From NCBI GenBank assembly GCA_003247575.1, contig QJZC01000061.1:1-36998 (forward strand): a stretch of DNA of 36,998 bases. Reading direction: 5' to 3'. The notes under the pieces were generated by a model. It made no database searches, was not told the DNA's origin, and saw only the letters and a list, made by a program, of their open reading frames with translations. Positions 1 to 8,554 of this stretch are shown in pieces (position 1 is the first letter of the stretch; each line of letters starts with the position of its first letter). The stretch is from Pseudomonadota bacterium (GTDB lineage Bacteria > Myxococcota_A > UBA9160 > SZUA-336). Position numbers and translations under genes: made by a program.

Positions 1-1
1 G

Positions 2-322
2 ACCGTGGAGTTGATGCACACGAATGTGCTCGCTCCCGACGTCGGGGTCGACCTGTACGGACCGAGTCTCGCAGGGGTTGGATTCGGTCTCGACTTCGCG
101 ATCGTGCTCGATCCGAAGGCGGCGGGCACGCCGGTCGGCCGCGGATCCTATTACTGGGGCGGAGCCTACGGGACCTGGTTCTGGATCGATCCCGAGAACG
201 ATCTCATCTTCGTCGGGTTGATCCAGAACCGTGGGGGATCGCGTCCTGACCAAGGGACGCCACCCCTGCGGACCCGCGCCTACGCACTGACCTATCAGGC
301 GCTCACGGATCGCGGGGAGTGA
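2..322 (+). CDS. Serine hydrolase (beta-lactamase fold), C-terminal fragment
   Basis: The reading frame is open from the left window edge, so only about the last 106 residues are present and the catalytic SxxK and YxN motifs lie outside. The visible part has the ending typical of class C beta-lactamase-like esterases: a Gly-rich strand (GVGFGLDFAIV), then a GSYYWGGAYGTWFWIDP segment that occupies the place of the KTG-type motif, then a hydrophobic strand (NDLIFVGLIQN) and a final helix. Proteins of this family hydrolyse esters or amides, or are penicillin-binding-protein relatives. The substrate cannot be read from this fragment. It converges on the kinase gene that ends at 389. Confidence 0.8.
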   Translation, partial: TVELMHTNVLAPDVGVDLYGPSLAGVGFGLDFAIVLDPKAAGTPVGRGSYYWGGAYGTWFWIDPENDLIFVGLIQNRGGSRPDQGTPPLRTRAYALTYQALTDRGE

Positions 323-388
323 GGGAGACGTTGCCTTCGGGGCGCGGCTCGGGTGCGAGCATCAGCTGAGCTCTTCCCGACGCGTTTC

Positions 389-1099
389 TCATGCCTCTGG
401 GGAGCGAACTGCAGCGAAAATCTGCTGCAGGGCTTCGGGCCAATCTCGCTGCGCATCCTCGACGATGTGTTTGGGGCCCCGGTGGAGCTCGCAGAGCCGC
501 GCAGCGATCTGCTCCCAAGCTTCGTAGAATCCGATCACCGCTGCTTCCCCCTCGAGGTCGCGCTCGCGGGCCCAGGGCATCCGGGTGAAGTTTTCCTTGA
601 GCCACGTCGCCCAGGGCTCCCCACGCTGGGCGAGGGTTTCGCGAATCGCACGCGAGACATCGGAGTTCCGCAGATAGACGAGCAGAGGAGCAGCCGGAGC
701 GACGAGTCCGTAAATCTGAGCGAAGCGCTGCTCCACATTCTCTGGCGATGCTCCGGCCATGAAGCGGGGCTGCACGGCGTTCTGGATGTAGCGGCTCTCG
801 AGTACGCACGTCCATTCTCCGTTCGCACAGCGATTGGCTAGACGACTCCACTGCTCCATCGCGTAGACGCCAGGATCTACGGCGAAGCCAGCGGGGCCGA
901 CGTCCGGCAGGGGCTTGACGTGCGGATGGTTGGCGCGCATCGCGTCCGTACCGCGTGTACGAATGGGATTGTCATCGTCCATCTCATGATAGGCCCGGCA
1001 GGACTCGCCACGCTCCGAAAGCCAGCGGCCAAGGTTCTGGGCGGTAGTGGACTTCCCCGCACCCGGCATGCCCTCTACGAAGATCAGTCGCGTCGTCAT
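389..1099 (-). CDS. P-loop kinase-like NTPase
   Basis: A 236-residue protein beginning MTTRLIFVEGMPGAGKS. The Walker A motif GMPGAGKS lies at residues 10-17, with Lys16 as the phosphate-binding residue. The short N-terminal strand-loop-helix and the overall length resemble small-molecule or nucleotide kinases of the thymidylate/uridine kinase type, but no substrate motif is clear. The frame stays open to 1345, but that extension is Arg/Ser/Pro-rich and has no domain character, so the ATG at 1097-1099 directly before the P-loop strand is chosen. It is divergent from the nuclease/phosphatase gene at 1412. The fold is confident and the substrate is unknown. Confidence 0.8.
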   Translation of the reverse strand: MTTRLIFVEGMPGAGKSTTAQNLGRWLSERGESCRAYHEMDDDNPIRTRGTDAMRANHPHVKPLPDVGPAGFAVDPGVYAMEQWSRLANRCANGEWTCVLESRYIQNAVQPRFMAGASPENVEQRFAQIYGLVAPAAPLLVYLRNSDVSRAIRETLAQRGEPWATWLKENFTRMPWARERDLEGEAAVIGFYEAWEQIAARLCELHRGPKHIVEDAQRDWPEALQQIFAAVRSPEA

Positions 1100-1411
1100 C
1101 GGACCGAGTCTAGCAGAGCGAGATGGGAGCCCCTGCACGGAGACGACTCCGCTGTGTGGGCTCGTGATGGCCATGGGTCCGCGATGCTGCACTGACTGGC
1201 TTCGCTGGTGGGGCCATGTTGTGCGCTCTGGACCGCGTACTTCTGCTGATTGGGCTTGGCTGACGGCCCCCGACCGGCGCCATGCCGGTAGTGCTCTACT
1301 TTTCGTTTGCGGGCTCGGCAGGCAGCTACCGGAACGACCTCGCAAGGATCGGCCGCGCGGCGAGATCGAGAGGCGCCCGGTGGGCCGAGCGAGCAGGGGA
1401 GGGGAAGTCGC
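1100..1411. other. Divergent intergenic region with a small hairpin
   Basis: This 312-base gap separates two divergent genes and should hold both promoters, though I see no convincing -35/-10 pair. A perfect 6-bp inverted repeat (ACCGGC and GCCGGT, 5-base loop) lies at 1273-1289, followed on the plus strand by a T-rich stretch. It could be an operator or a weak terminator. The open frames through the gap lack domain character. Confidence 0.4.
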
Positions 1412-2770
1412 GTGGATGGGTTCGACAGCGAGGACTGGAAGCGCATCTACGCGACATTGGAGGCGGCACCCGAAGAATTTGGGTTACCCACGCGAATCTA
1501 TGGATCGTTCGTCCTGGGCTCGTTCAACATCCGGAAGCTCGGTCGCGACGCGGGCCGCAAGCCGGAGACATGGAAGTTTCTGGCGAAGGTGTGCAGTCAC
1601 TTCGACCTTCTGGCAGTGCAGGAGGTATTGGACGACCTATCCGGGCTCCGTCGCCTGAAGGAGCTGATGGGGTCCGACTTTGGAATGATCGTCTCGGATG
1701 CGTGCGGAGTCTTCCCCGGAGATCGCGGGAATGCAGAGCGCCTTGCCTTCTTGTTCAACTGGCGGGTCGTCGAGCGCACGGAGGTTGCGACCGACGTCAC
1801 GTACGATCGGTCGAAGATCCTCGACCTGATCGCGCGTCACAATGATGCGTTGCACGAGGCGATGGGCCCCTACTCGGCCTGGCTCTCCGCTGCTCCACCG
1901 TTCGAAGAGATGAAGGAGTACTGGGAACGTCACGCGGCCTACGTGCGCGAGCTCGAAGCCTACGACGAGCGCGTGCATCAGGCGAATCTCGGGCTGCCAG
2001 CGCGCCGAGTCTCGGAACGCCCGGGCTCGGAACACCCAGCGTCGGAGCGCCCAGCCGAGCCCTCGCTGGCCGGATTCCCGCGTAGGCCCACGCCGCGCGT
2101 GCCCGCGTTCTTGTCATTCATTCGCGCCCCCTTCTGTGTGAGCTTTCGGGTGAGTGGACATCCCGGGACGGATCCCTTCGAGTTCATGGCGGTGAACGCC
2201 CATCTGTTCTTTGGCGACACGATGGCCGACCGGAGGCAGGAGTTCGATGCCTTGATGGACTGGATCATCCATCGAATCAAGAGCAGCGAGAACTGCTACT
2301 ATCGGGACTTCGTCCTGCTCGGGGATCTCAACCTCGACTACGACAATCCGAGCGCCGACCGGGAGCGGATCGAGTCCCGGCTCAAGTCATTCAACGATGC
2401 AACCGGTGCCTCGGTACACGTGAACTTTCCCTTTCTCGACGTACACGCGGGCCGCGATCAGGTTTTTCGCACCAACGCGCGAGCCTCGGAGACGTTCGAT
2501 CAGATCGGACTCTTCGCGCGCGATCGTCGCTTTCCGCGCTTCGACGAGAACGCTCGACTGGGCTGCGGCGAATCTCCGCTTGGGCCCGACTACGGTGTCT
2601 TCGACTTCGTGGAGCTGTTCGCAAGGGCGACCGTCGACAAGTCCTGGGCCGCGCTCGATTCCGAAGAGCGGAAGCAGCTGTTGCGACGCACCGAGTACGA
2701 GGTCAGCGACCACATGCCCCTGTGGCTGCGCATGCCGCTGCCGGTAGCCTCGCGCCCGCGGTCCAACTGA
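1412..2770 (+). CDS. Endonuclease/exonuclease/phosphatase (DNase I-like) protein
   Basis: A 452-residue protein with the complete catalytic signature of the DNase I/EEP superfamily, which cleaves phosphodiester or phosphomonoester bonds with a divalent metal. Visible motifs are Asn39 in SFNIRKLG, the metal ligand Glu71 in AVQEV, a histidine in VNAHLFFGD, GDLN at 304-307, and SDH at 432-434. Nucleic acid, phosphoinositide or sphingomyelin substrates are all possible. A long insertion sits between the Glu and His motifs and carries a proline/Ser/Glu-rich threefold repeat. The start chosen is GTG at 1412, preceded by a strong AGGGGAGGGG ribosome site. The longer open frame from 1307 has an Arg/Gly-rich, non-domain N-terminus. 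There is no clear signal peptide. Confidence 0.85.
   Translation: MDGFDSEDWKRIYATLEAAPEEFGLPTRIYGSFVLGSFNIRKLGRDAGRKPETWKFLAKVCSHFDLLAVQEVLDDLSGLRRLKELMGSDFGMIVSDACGVFPGDRGNAERLAFLFNWRVVERTEVATDVTYDRSKILDLIARHNDALHEAMGPYSAWLSAAPPFEEMKEYWERHAAYVRELEAYDERVHQANLGLPARRVSERPGSEHPASERPAEPSLAGFPRRPTPRVPAFLSFIRAPFCVSFRVSGHPGTDPFEFMAVNAHLFFGDTMADRRQEFDALMDWIIHRIKSSENCYYRDFVLLGDLNLDYDNPSADRERIESRLKSFNDATGASVHVNFPFLDVHAGRDQVFRTNARASETFDQIGLFARDRRFPRFDENARLGCGESPLGPDYGVFDFVELFARATVDKSWAALDSEERKQLLRRTEYEVSDHMPLWLRMPLPVASRPRSN
2009..2053 (+). repeat. 15-bp imperfect tandem repeat, three copies, in frame
   Basis: Three consecutive 15-bp units (GTCTCGGAACGCCCG, GGCTCGGAACACCCA, GCGTCGGAGCGCCCA) lie inside the nuclease/phosphatase gene. 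They encode the pentapeptide series VSERP-GSEHP-ASERP within its insertion. The unit length keeps the frame, so copy-number change would lengthen a flexible linker without breaking the protein. Confidence 0.85.
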
Positions 2771-2800
2771 GAGCGAAAGTTCGCGGTTGGTGGCTCAGTC

Positions 2801-5800
2801 TCACGAACTCTTGGAGAGAGTCTCGGGCTTGCAGGCCTCGACCGAGTCGCGTCCGCGGAGGCTCCACAGGGTCTCGCGCGCACGTAGATATCGGGCAGGC
2901 AGCTGGGCGACTACGGCCAGCTCCATCGCCTCGCGGACGCGCTCGTGCGCTAGCTCTACGCTCGCTCCTCCGAGTGCGTGCAACGAGCGGGCTTCGATCA
3001 GGAGCGCGTCGAGTGCGGCGGGCTGGTCGCCACCGAAGCGGGCGCGCTCGTAGATCGCCCGCGCGACTTGGCATGCGGCGGTGTAGTCCTTGCGTACATG
3101 CTGTGCCTCGACCAAGGCTAGTCGGAGGCGGATGGCCGTATGCTCGGGCAGCTCGATGGACTCGGCGATGGTCTGAGCTCGCTTCAGAGTTTCCTCGCCC
3201 TCCGAAATCTCGTGCATACGCAGGAGAGCGACGGCAAGCTCGATCGAGATCAGGGCCTTCAGGTGGAGTGCTTCCGAGCTCGTGGCTTGCGACCCATACG
3301 TGAGTATGAGCTCCTTGATTTCCGGGTACTTGCTCTGGAGCGCGCGAGTGCGCGCCATGGCTGCCACTGCCAGGAGATGGCCGAGTTGATCCGAGCGCTG
3401 TCTGGCCTCTTGGATCGCGCTCGAGGCCAGCTCTTCGGCGCGCGCGAAGTCCCCGAGCTCGGCGTGGCTCTGGGCCATGAATGCCGAGATCAGGATCACC
3501 GGGTAGCCGGGCCATCCGAGATGCGCGCCGGTCAGCTGGTTTGCCTCCAGCCTCTGCATGGCCTCGGTGAGGCACTCGAGTGCGGCGGGAAAGTCGCCCA
3601 ATCCGTAGTGTGCACGTCCGAGTGCGAACAAGGTCGCAATCTGCAAGGTGGGCTTCTCTACCGGCTTGATCAGGCTGAGTGCCTTGGTTCCCGTTTCGAG
3701 CGCAGAGGCATAGTCTCCGCGAGCCCATTGTACGTAGAGCTGGTCGGTCAGAATCACCACGCGTTGCTCCGTGGTGAGCGAGCGCCCCTCGTCCTGGAAC
3801 TCCTGCAGCTCCTTCTCGACGCGACTGATGGATCCAGAGGCGACGAGAGACTGTATCAGCTGCAGGCGCAGAGCGATGTCGCGCGTAGCGCGCAGACTCG
3901 GGTGTGTATCGGATTTTGCGTGAGCCACGATCGCGCGGTCGAAGAGCTCCACCGCCCGCCGATTGGTCCCACGACGACTGGCCCTTCGTCCCGACAGCTC
4001 GAGACAGCGAGAAGCGACGCGCCAGCATTCCCCGAGCTCGGCGTGACGCGCGAGCGTCTCCGGGTCTCGTTCGATGAACTCGGGAGACAACGAAGTGTAG
4101 GCCGAGCTGATGAGGGCATGGATCTCGCGTTTGCGATCTCGAAGCATCGAGCCATAGGCGACCTCTTGGACCAACGGATGTGCGCTGATCGTGACGTCTC
4201 CGCTTGGTTCGCGGTCTAGCTGGAGCAAGTCTGCCTCTCGCAGCTCCTCGAGGGCGGGGTGAATCAGCTCTTCGTGGAGACCCAGCACCGCCTGGAGAAT
4301 CTCCATCGTGACACCAGGGCCAATGGCGGCTGTCGTCTGCAGCAGCCGCTGAGCGCCCATCGAGCGTGCGCCAATGCGAGCCGCGATGACGTCCTCGATC
4401 GTGGTGGGAATGTCGATGGCTCCAGGGCTGGCGGTGCAGCGAAGGTCCCCCTCAGGGCCTGTGAGAACCTCACGCTCGCGCAGGGAGCGCACGAGCTCCT
4501 CCGCGAAGAAGGCGTTCCCCTGACTGCGAGCGTAGATCCAGCTGGTTACCTGGGATACCGAAGGGTGAGTGCCGAGCAGGTGTTGGACATGCGCTTCCGC
4601 TTCCGTTTCCGAGTGTGCATCGAGTGGAAGCAGTCTCTCGGCCTGACGGAACCACCAGGAGTTCTCCATGGATGGGCGCGTGGTCGCGACGAAGAAGACC
4701 GAGAGGTCGTGCGTCCGCTGGAGCACACTGCGAAGCATGCGCGCGCTCTCTGGGTCCAGCCAGTGGGCGTCGTCCACCGCGAGCACGAGGGGCGAGTTGC
4801 GCGCGCGCACGTGGATCACGTGTAGTACGCACGTGAACAGGAGCTCCTCGACGCGCGAGGGGCGGACCCTCGAGCTTCGAATTCCCACTGCGCCAGACAA
4901 ACCCAGCACTTCGGTGATGAGTGCGACCCCTGCATCCGTCAGGCCTACTTGAGCGGCGCATTCCGCGATCTGGGCCGCGCGGTCCTTCCCCCAGAGATCG
5001 TCGCATGGAGTCAGCAGGGTCCGGAGCATCTGGGCGATTGCGAAGTACGGATTGGTGGCGTTCTGAACTGGGCACTGGACGAGAACGACGGACTCTTTCG
5101 AGATCTCCGTGCGTGCGATGAACTCCCGCAGCAACCGGCTCTTTCCCACGCCGGCGCTGCCGACGATGATGGTCGAGGACCCGCGTCCCAGAGCGGCGGC
5201 GCTCCACGATTCGGCCAGCTGCTCGAGCTCGTGTTGCCGGCCTACGAAGGGACAGAAGCCCCGTGCGCGCGATCGATCCAGGCGCGTTCGCACGCCCATG
5301 GTGCGTACCAACCGATACACCTTTACCGGCAGGTCCACACCCTTGAAGCGCCTCTCTCCAGCATCTTCGAGCTCGATGTAGTGCTCGACCTCGGCCGCAG
5401 TCTCTTCGGAGATCAGCGCTTCGTTTGCCCCAGCGAGCGACTCCAGTCTGGAAGCGACGGCCACCTCCTCGCCCTGAGCCGTATAGTCCATCCGAAGCGC
5501 ATCTCCGATCGTCCCGATGACGACCCGACCCGTATGGATGCCCATGCGCACTGCGAGCTCGATCCCATGGCGTGTGCGCACGTCGCCCGCGTGGTCGCGT
5601 ACACGGTGCATGATTTCGAGCGCAGCCAGGCAGGCGCGGAGAGCGTGGCTCTCGCGTGCGACGGGTGCACCGAACAGAGCCATGATGCCGTCCCCGGTGT
5701 ACTGATTGATGGTTCCGCCGCGCGTATGGACGATGGGGCTCAGTAGCTCGAAGAGCCCGTTGATGATCTCGTGCCAGGGTTCGGGCCCGACCTCACGGGA

Positions 5801-6121
5801 CAGGCGGAGGGAGTCGACCACGTCGAGAAAGACGATCGTGACCCGGGCGATTCCTCCGCGGACCGAACGGTTGGAGCGCAGAACCTGGTCAACGAGATGA
5901 GGCGGTGTGTACGAAGCTGCTGGGGTTGCTGCCTCGGACTCCTGGACGCTTCCACAGCGTTCACAGAATCGAGCGTGGGAATCCCGGATCAGAAACTGGC
6001 AGCTGGCGCAGGTGCGGGAACGGTTGAGGCGGCCGCCGCAGCCGCTGCAATAGCTGGCATCTGGTGGACAGATCAATCCACAGCGATCACAGGTGAGGCC
6101 TGACTCCGGGAACGTGGGCAC
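2801..6121 (-). CDS. Class III adenylate/guanylate cyclase-AAA ATPase-TPR regulator
   Basis: A 1106-residue cytoplasmic signalling protein. Domains in order: a double zinc ribbon (Cys 11/14/25/28 and 38/41/53/56), a class III cyclase domain (about 90-270), an AAA_16-type ATPase (Walker A GSAGVGKS 321-328; Walker B LVLAVDD ending at 450-451), and about 500 residues of TPR-like helices. In the cyclase the metal-binding Asp100 and Asp144 are present, as are Asp212 and the transition-state Arg225. The usual catalytic Asn is Ala221, and the usual purine-contacting Lys position is Gln140. Many cyclase-AAA-TPR proteins diverge at these sites, so cyclase activity cannot be assumed. The start is GTG with GGGGA upstream. 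The gene lies 57 bp after the unknown 208-residue gene on the same strand, so the two are probably co-transcribed. Confidence 0.92.
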   Translation of the reverse strand: MPTFPESGLTCDRCGLICPPDASYCSGCGGRLNRSRTCASCQFLIRDSHARFCERCGSVQESEAATPAASYTPPHLVDQVLRSNRSVRGGIARVTIVFLDVVDSLRLSREVGPEPWHEIINGLFELLSPIVHTRGGTINQYTGDGIMALFGAPVARESHALRACLAALEIMHRVRDHAGDVRTRHGIELAVRMGIHTGRVVIGTIGDALRMDYTAQGEEVAVASRLESLAGANEALISEETAAEVEHYIELEDAGERRFKGVDLPVKVYRLVRTMGVRTRLDRSRARGFCPFVGRQHELEQLAESWSAAALGRGSSTIIVGSAGVGKSRLLREFIARTEISKESVVLVQCPVQNATNPYFAIAQMLRTLLTPCDDLWGKDRAAQIAECAAQVGLTDAGVALITEVLGLSGAVGIRSSRVRPSRVEELLFTCVLHVIHVRARNSPLVLAVDDAHWLDPESARMLRSVLQRTHDLSVFFVATTRPSMENSWWFRQAERLLPLDAHSETEAEAHVQHLLGTHPSVSQVTSWIYARSQGNAFFAEELVRSLREREVLTGPEGDLRCTASPGAIDIPTTIEDVIAARIGARSMGAQRLLQTTAAIGPGVTMEILQAVLGLHEELIHPALEELREADLLQLDREPSGDVTISAHPLVQEVAYGSMLRDRKREIHALISSAYTSLSPEFIERDPETLARHAELGECWRVASRCLELSGRRASRRGTNRRAVELFDRAIVAHAKSDTHPSLRATRDIALRLQLIQSLVASGSISRVEKELQEFQDEGRSLTTEQRVVILTDQLYVQWARGDYASALETGTKALSLIKPVEKPTLQIATLFALGRAHYGLGDFPAALECLTEAMQRLEANQLTGAHLGWPGYPVILISAFMAQSHAELGDFARAEELASSAIQEARQRSDQLGHLLAVAAMARTRALQSKYPEIKELILTYGSQATSSEALHLKALISIELAVALLRMHEISEGEETLKRAQTIAESIELPEHTAIRLRLALVEAQHVRKDYTAACQVARAIYERARFGGDQPAALDALLIEARSLHALGGASVELAHERVREAMELAVVAQLPARYLRARETLWSLRGRDSVEACKPETLSKSS

Positions 6122-6178
6122 GATGAATCCCCGCGAGATGAGAGCGCGAAGGGCGTTTGGGCGTTTCCGTGCGATCGG

Positions 6179-6805
6179 TTAATTGGCGTCTTCCTCGGTG
6201 TGATACTCAGGCCGACCCTGAAAGTTCGACTGACGCACGTAGAGGAAGCTCGAGCTACCCTTCGGGTCTACGGTGACGCTCGAGAGCCAGCGCATGAAGT
6301 TTGCGCGGTCGCATGGAGAGTAGGTTCCGTCTGGCTGGGCTCCGGGATAACCGCGGCAGTGTCTCCAGGCGAGGTCGATCAGGGGACCGAAGTTGTCGAG
6401 GGTCGTGTCGAAGTAGCCCTCGACGTCGCCGTCGAAGATCGCGTTCATGACGAAGCGCTGCCGGTCTACGCCGAGCCACAGGGAGTGCAGCGAAACCACG
6501 TCCATGAGGCCGCTCAGTCCAGAGCGGAGGCGCCCCGCGAGCTTGCTGAGCAGGAGGGAGAGGGACTGCTCGTAGGTCTGAAGGCTCGTGAGTTCGGCGT
6601 CGGTGTAGGCCAAGCGCTTCCCGAGCGCGAGCTTCAGGTCCTCGAAGTCTGCCTGACTCCCGGTTCCGTGAATGACGGCTTCGTCCTCGCTCGCAGGGAT
6701 CTGCTTGATTTCTGCCGTCAAGGTAACGCCATATGTTTCGAGCTCGATCCGGCACGACGTGCCGTGGAGCGAATACTGTTCGGTCATCGCATGCAGTTCG
6801 GTCAT
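6179..6805 (-). CDS. Uncharacterised 208-residue protein upstream of the cyclase gene
   Basis: I do not recognise a named family with confidence. The protein is soluble, with no signal peptide or membrane segment. A central helix (residues 70-110) is followed by a strand-like stretch ending FVMNAIFDGDVEGYFD and then LAWRHCRGYPG. The 'strand, FDGD, then HCxGYP' layout loosely recalls alpha/beta-sandwich domains seen near heme peroxidase-like proteins, but this is a weak resemblance from memory. The start at 6805 is supported by GGAGG about 6 bases upstream; a second Met at residue 7 is an alternative. Its stop is 57 bp before the cyclase GTG, which suggests an operon and a possible role as regulator or sensor of the cyclase-ATPase. 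Confidence 0.75.
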   Translation of the reverse strand: MTELHAMTEQYSLHGTSCRIELETYGVTLTAEIKQIPASEDEAVIHGTGSQADFEDLKLALGKRLAYTDAELTSLQTYEQSLSLLLSKLAGRLRSGLSGLMDVVSLHSLWLGVDRQRFVMNAIFDGDVEGYFDTTLDNFGPLIDLAWRHCRGYPGAQPDGTYSPCDRANFMRWLSSVTVDPKGSSSFLYVRQSNFQGRPEYHTEEDAN

Positions 6806-6880
6806 GACTACCTCCAGTGTTCTCTCGGACCTGGGATGCCGAGCGTGGGTCTAATGCCGCGAAGCTTCGGGTGAGTTCGC

Positions 6881-6894
6881 CCTGAGTACTCAGG
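6881..6894. promoter_or_regulatory. 14-bp perfect palindrome, candidate operator
   Basis: CCTGAGTACTCAGG reads the same on both strands. It lies 76 bp before the start codon of the 208-residue gene, and a 10-bp palindrome (CGAAGCTTCG) sits 11 bp closer to that gene. A dimeric DNA-binding protein is the usual reader of such a site, but which one is unknown. Confidence 0.35.
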
Positions 6895-7131
6895 AACCTT
6901 CCGATATTCGTCAGCGCATCTCGCCTGATCGATGCCATCGAGGACGGAGCGTCCGAAATGATTCTATGGAACGTCTGAGCAGGCGGAAGTGAAGCAGTTC
7001 ACTCCATCGTGCGATTGGTCGGTGCAAGTGGGCGAGTACGACGTGCGTGAGGACGCTGGGGGACGGCGAAGATTCGCGCGTACGCAGAAGCGAGCTGGGA
7101 GGACGAGCTCGGGACCGAGGGTAGCTCGGGG

Positions 7132-7158
7132 CCGTGTCCGGCGGTTTGCCGAACACGG
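7132..7158 (-). terminator. Hairpin downstream of the DUF3089 gene
   Basis: CCGTGT-C-CGGC, a five-base loop (GGTTT on the plus strand), then GCCG-A-ACACGG: a 10-bp stem with one internal mismatch. It starts about 40 bases after the stop codon on the minus strand. No T-run follows in that direction, so it may act as a Rho-assisted 3' end structure and not as a classic intrinsic terminator. Confidence 0.35.
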
Positions 7159-7197
7159 TCCCCGAAGCTGTGTAACGTGAAGGGGACGACGCGCGAG

Positions 7198-8427
7198 CTA
7201 CTGCTTCGCTACGTAGGCCTTCGCTTGATCGGCTAGGATCGACTCGAGGTTTCCCATGGCGATGCCGACGTCGACCAAGTGGAGTCCCCATTCCGCTGCC
7301 ACCTTGCCGTCGGTGATCACGTCTCCAGGGATGTCGTCCATGCGGGCGTCCTCGGCCTTGCCGTCCACACGAACCGAGAGGTAGGAGCCGCGCTCGTCTT
7401 CGACGCACTCCGCCGAGAGCATACCCGGGAGCGTGTAGTACGGCGTCTCGACCTTCTCGAGAACGGGATCCGCAGACTCGGTGGTGATGCCTGGGAAGCT
7501 CGCGCGTCGCAGGTGTGCGTCGAGCTCGCCCCGGCCGCCCGCGAGTGCCGCGGGATTGGTGCAGGCAGCCACCTGACCGGGCTCTGCGACCTTGCCGAAG
7601 CGGCTCTCAGGCGGCGGTGGAACGTTCTCGCGGAACGAGACATAGGTGATCAGGCAGCCCAGCTGCTGGCTGGAACGGCAGAGCGGGATGTTCTGGAAGG
7701 CGCCGCCGACATCCTTCCCCTTGGGAACGGGGATGTTGGAGCCGATCAGCATCGCCGAGACCAGCTGCTTCTGGATCGGCTTGCCATCGATCTCGTTGCG
7801 CACGAGCTGAGTCAGCATTCCGGAGCCCTGGGAGTGACCGATCAGTACGAACCCGCGCCCGTCATTGTCGTTCTCGAGGTAGTGCTTCCAAGCGTCCACC
7901 ACGTCGGCGTAGGCGAGCTCACGATCGGCACTCACGCTTTCTCCAGCGGTCCGCCTTCGTAGTGCTGTGAGCGTGATCTGGCGGTAGAGAGGTGCGAAGA
8001 GCCGGCACTGCGACGCGAAGCGAGCGAGTTGCGCGGCGACGACCGAGCGCTCCTCGAGGCCGAGCTCCATGTCGCTGTTGCCACCCGGATCGAGAGAGAC
8101 GGTGGGATAGACGTAGAAGCAGTCTACTGGGGCAGCGGCGTTGGCCTCCCAAGGCTGGACGGTGAGGGCTCCATCCGCGGCGATCTGCGTGCGACTCTGA
8201 TCGATCGCGCAGGCGTCCTCGCGTCCCGGGCGACAGATCCATGCCTTGTCCTGGGAGTAGTCGTTCGGCCCGGGGGGCGTGACTCGCGCCGCTCCCGCAC
8301 CCACGGCCGGCGCGGTCGTCGCGCCAGCTCCTACTTGCCCTTCTTGCGCGTAACCATTCACGGCCGCGAGGCCGACGCCCAGGGTCCAGGCTGCGACCCC
8401 GATCGATCGCTTGATTCGGTCAATCAT
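7198..8427 (-). CDS. Secreted DUF3089 alpha/beta-fold hydrolase (lipase-like)
   Basis: A 409-residue protein of the DUF3089 type. It has an N-terminal signal peptide (MIDRIKRSIGVAAWTLGV..., cleavage likely after about residue 28), then the family pattern DKAWICRPGREDAC, FYVYPTVS, RLFAPLYRQITL, and the nucleophile elbow GHSQGSG with Ser199. Members are thought to be esterases or lipases exported from the cytoplasm; the substrate here is not known. Several Cys (CRPG...C, LCRSS...GC) may form disulphides, consistent with export. The start at 8427 is preferred to the longer frame from 8478: it has GGAGGG upstream and puts the signal peptide at the N-terminus. It lies 200 bp after the PF20091-type gene on the same strand, separated by a very strong hairpin. 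Confidence 0.88.
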   Translation of the reverse strand: MIDRIKRSIGVAAWTLGVGLAAVNGYAQEGQVGAGATTAPAVGAGAARVTPPGPNDYSQDKAWICRPGREDACAIDQSRTQIAADGALTVQPWEANAAAPVDCFYVYPTVSLDPGGNSDMELGLEERSVVAAQLARFASQCRLFAPLYRQITLTALRRRTAGESVSADRELAYADVVDAWKHYLENDNDGRGFVLIGHSQGSGMLTQLVRNEIDGKPIQKQLVSAMLIGSNIPVPKGKDVGGAFQNIPLCRSSQQLGCLITYVSFRENVPPPPESRFGKVAEPGQVAACTNPAALAGGRGELDAHLRRASFPGITTESADPVLEKVETPYYTLPGMLSAECVEDERGSYLSVRVDGKAEDARMDDIPGDVITDGKVAAEWGLHLVDVGIAMGNLESILADQAKAYVAKQ

Positions 8428-8554
8428 CTGTTCGTTCCCTCCAGAGGATGCTGCGCCGTGCTCGGAGACGTCGAGCACGGTAGTTCGAGATTCTAACTGC
8501 CTCTTTCCGGGATGAGAAGCCGCCGGAGGAGAAGGTCAGGAATCTCCAGGGGAG

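Larger units (their letters stand above)
6806..7197. other. 392-base intergenic region
   Basis: No gene is apparent here. The right end follows the stop of the DUF3089 gene and contains the imperfect hairpin listed separately. The left end is the presumed promoter region of the 208-residue gene and contains the palindromes CGAAGCTTCG (6860-6869) and CCTGAGTACTCAGG (6881-6894). Short open frames in this gap are Arg/Ser-rich and look random. Confidence 0.5.

Noticed and set aside
1100..1345. N-terminal extension of the P-loop kinase
   Set aside because: The 82 extra residues are Arg/Ser/Pro-rich with no domain, and the real protein begins cleanly at the P-loop strand.
2703..4028. 441-residue minus-strand open frame inside the cyclase gene
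   Set aside because: It lies in another frame of the cyclase gene, is Arg-rich and low in hydrophobic residues, and is explained by high GC content.
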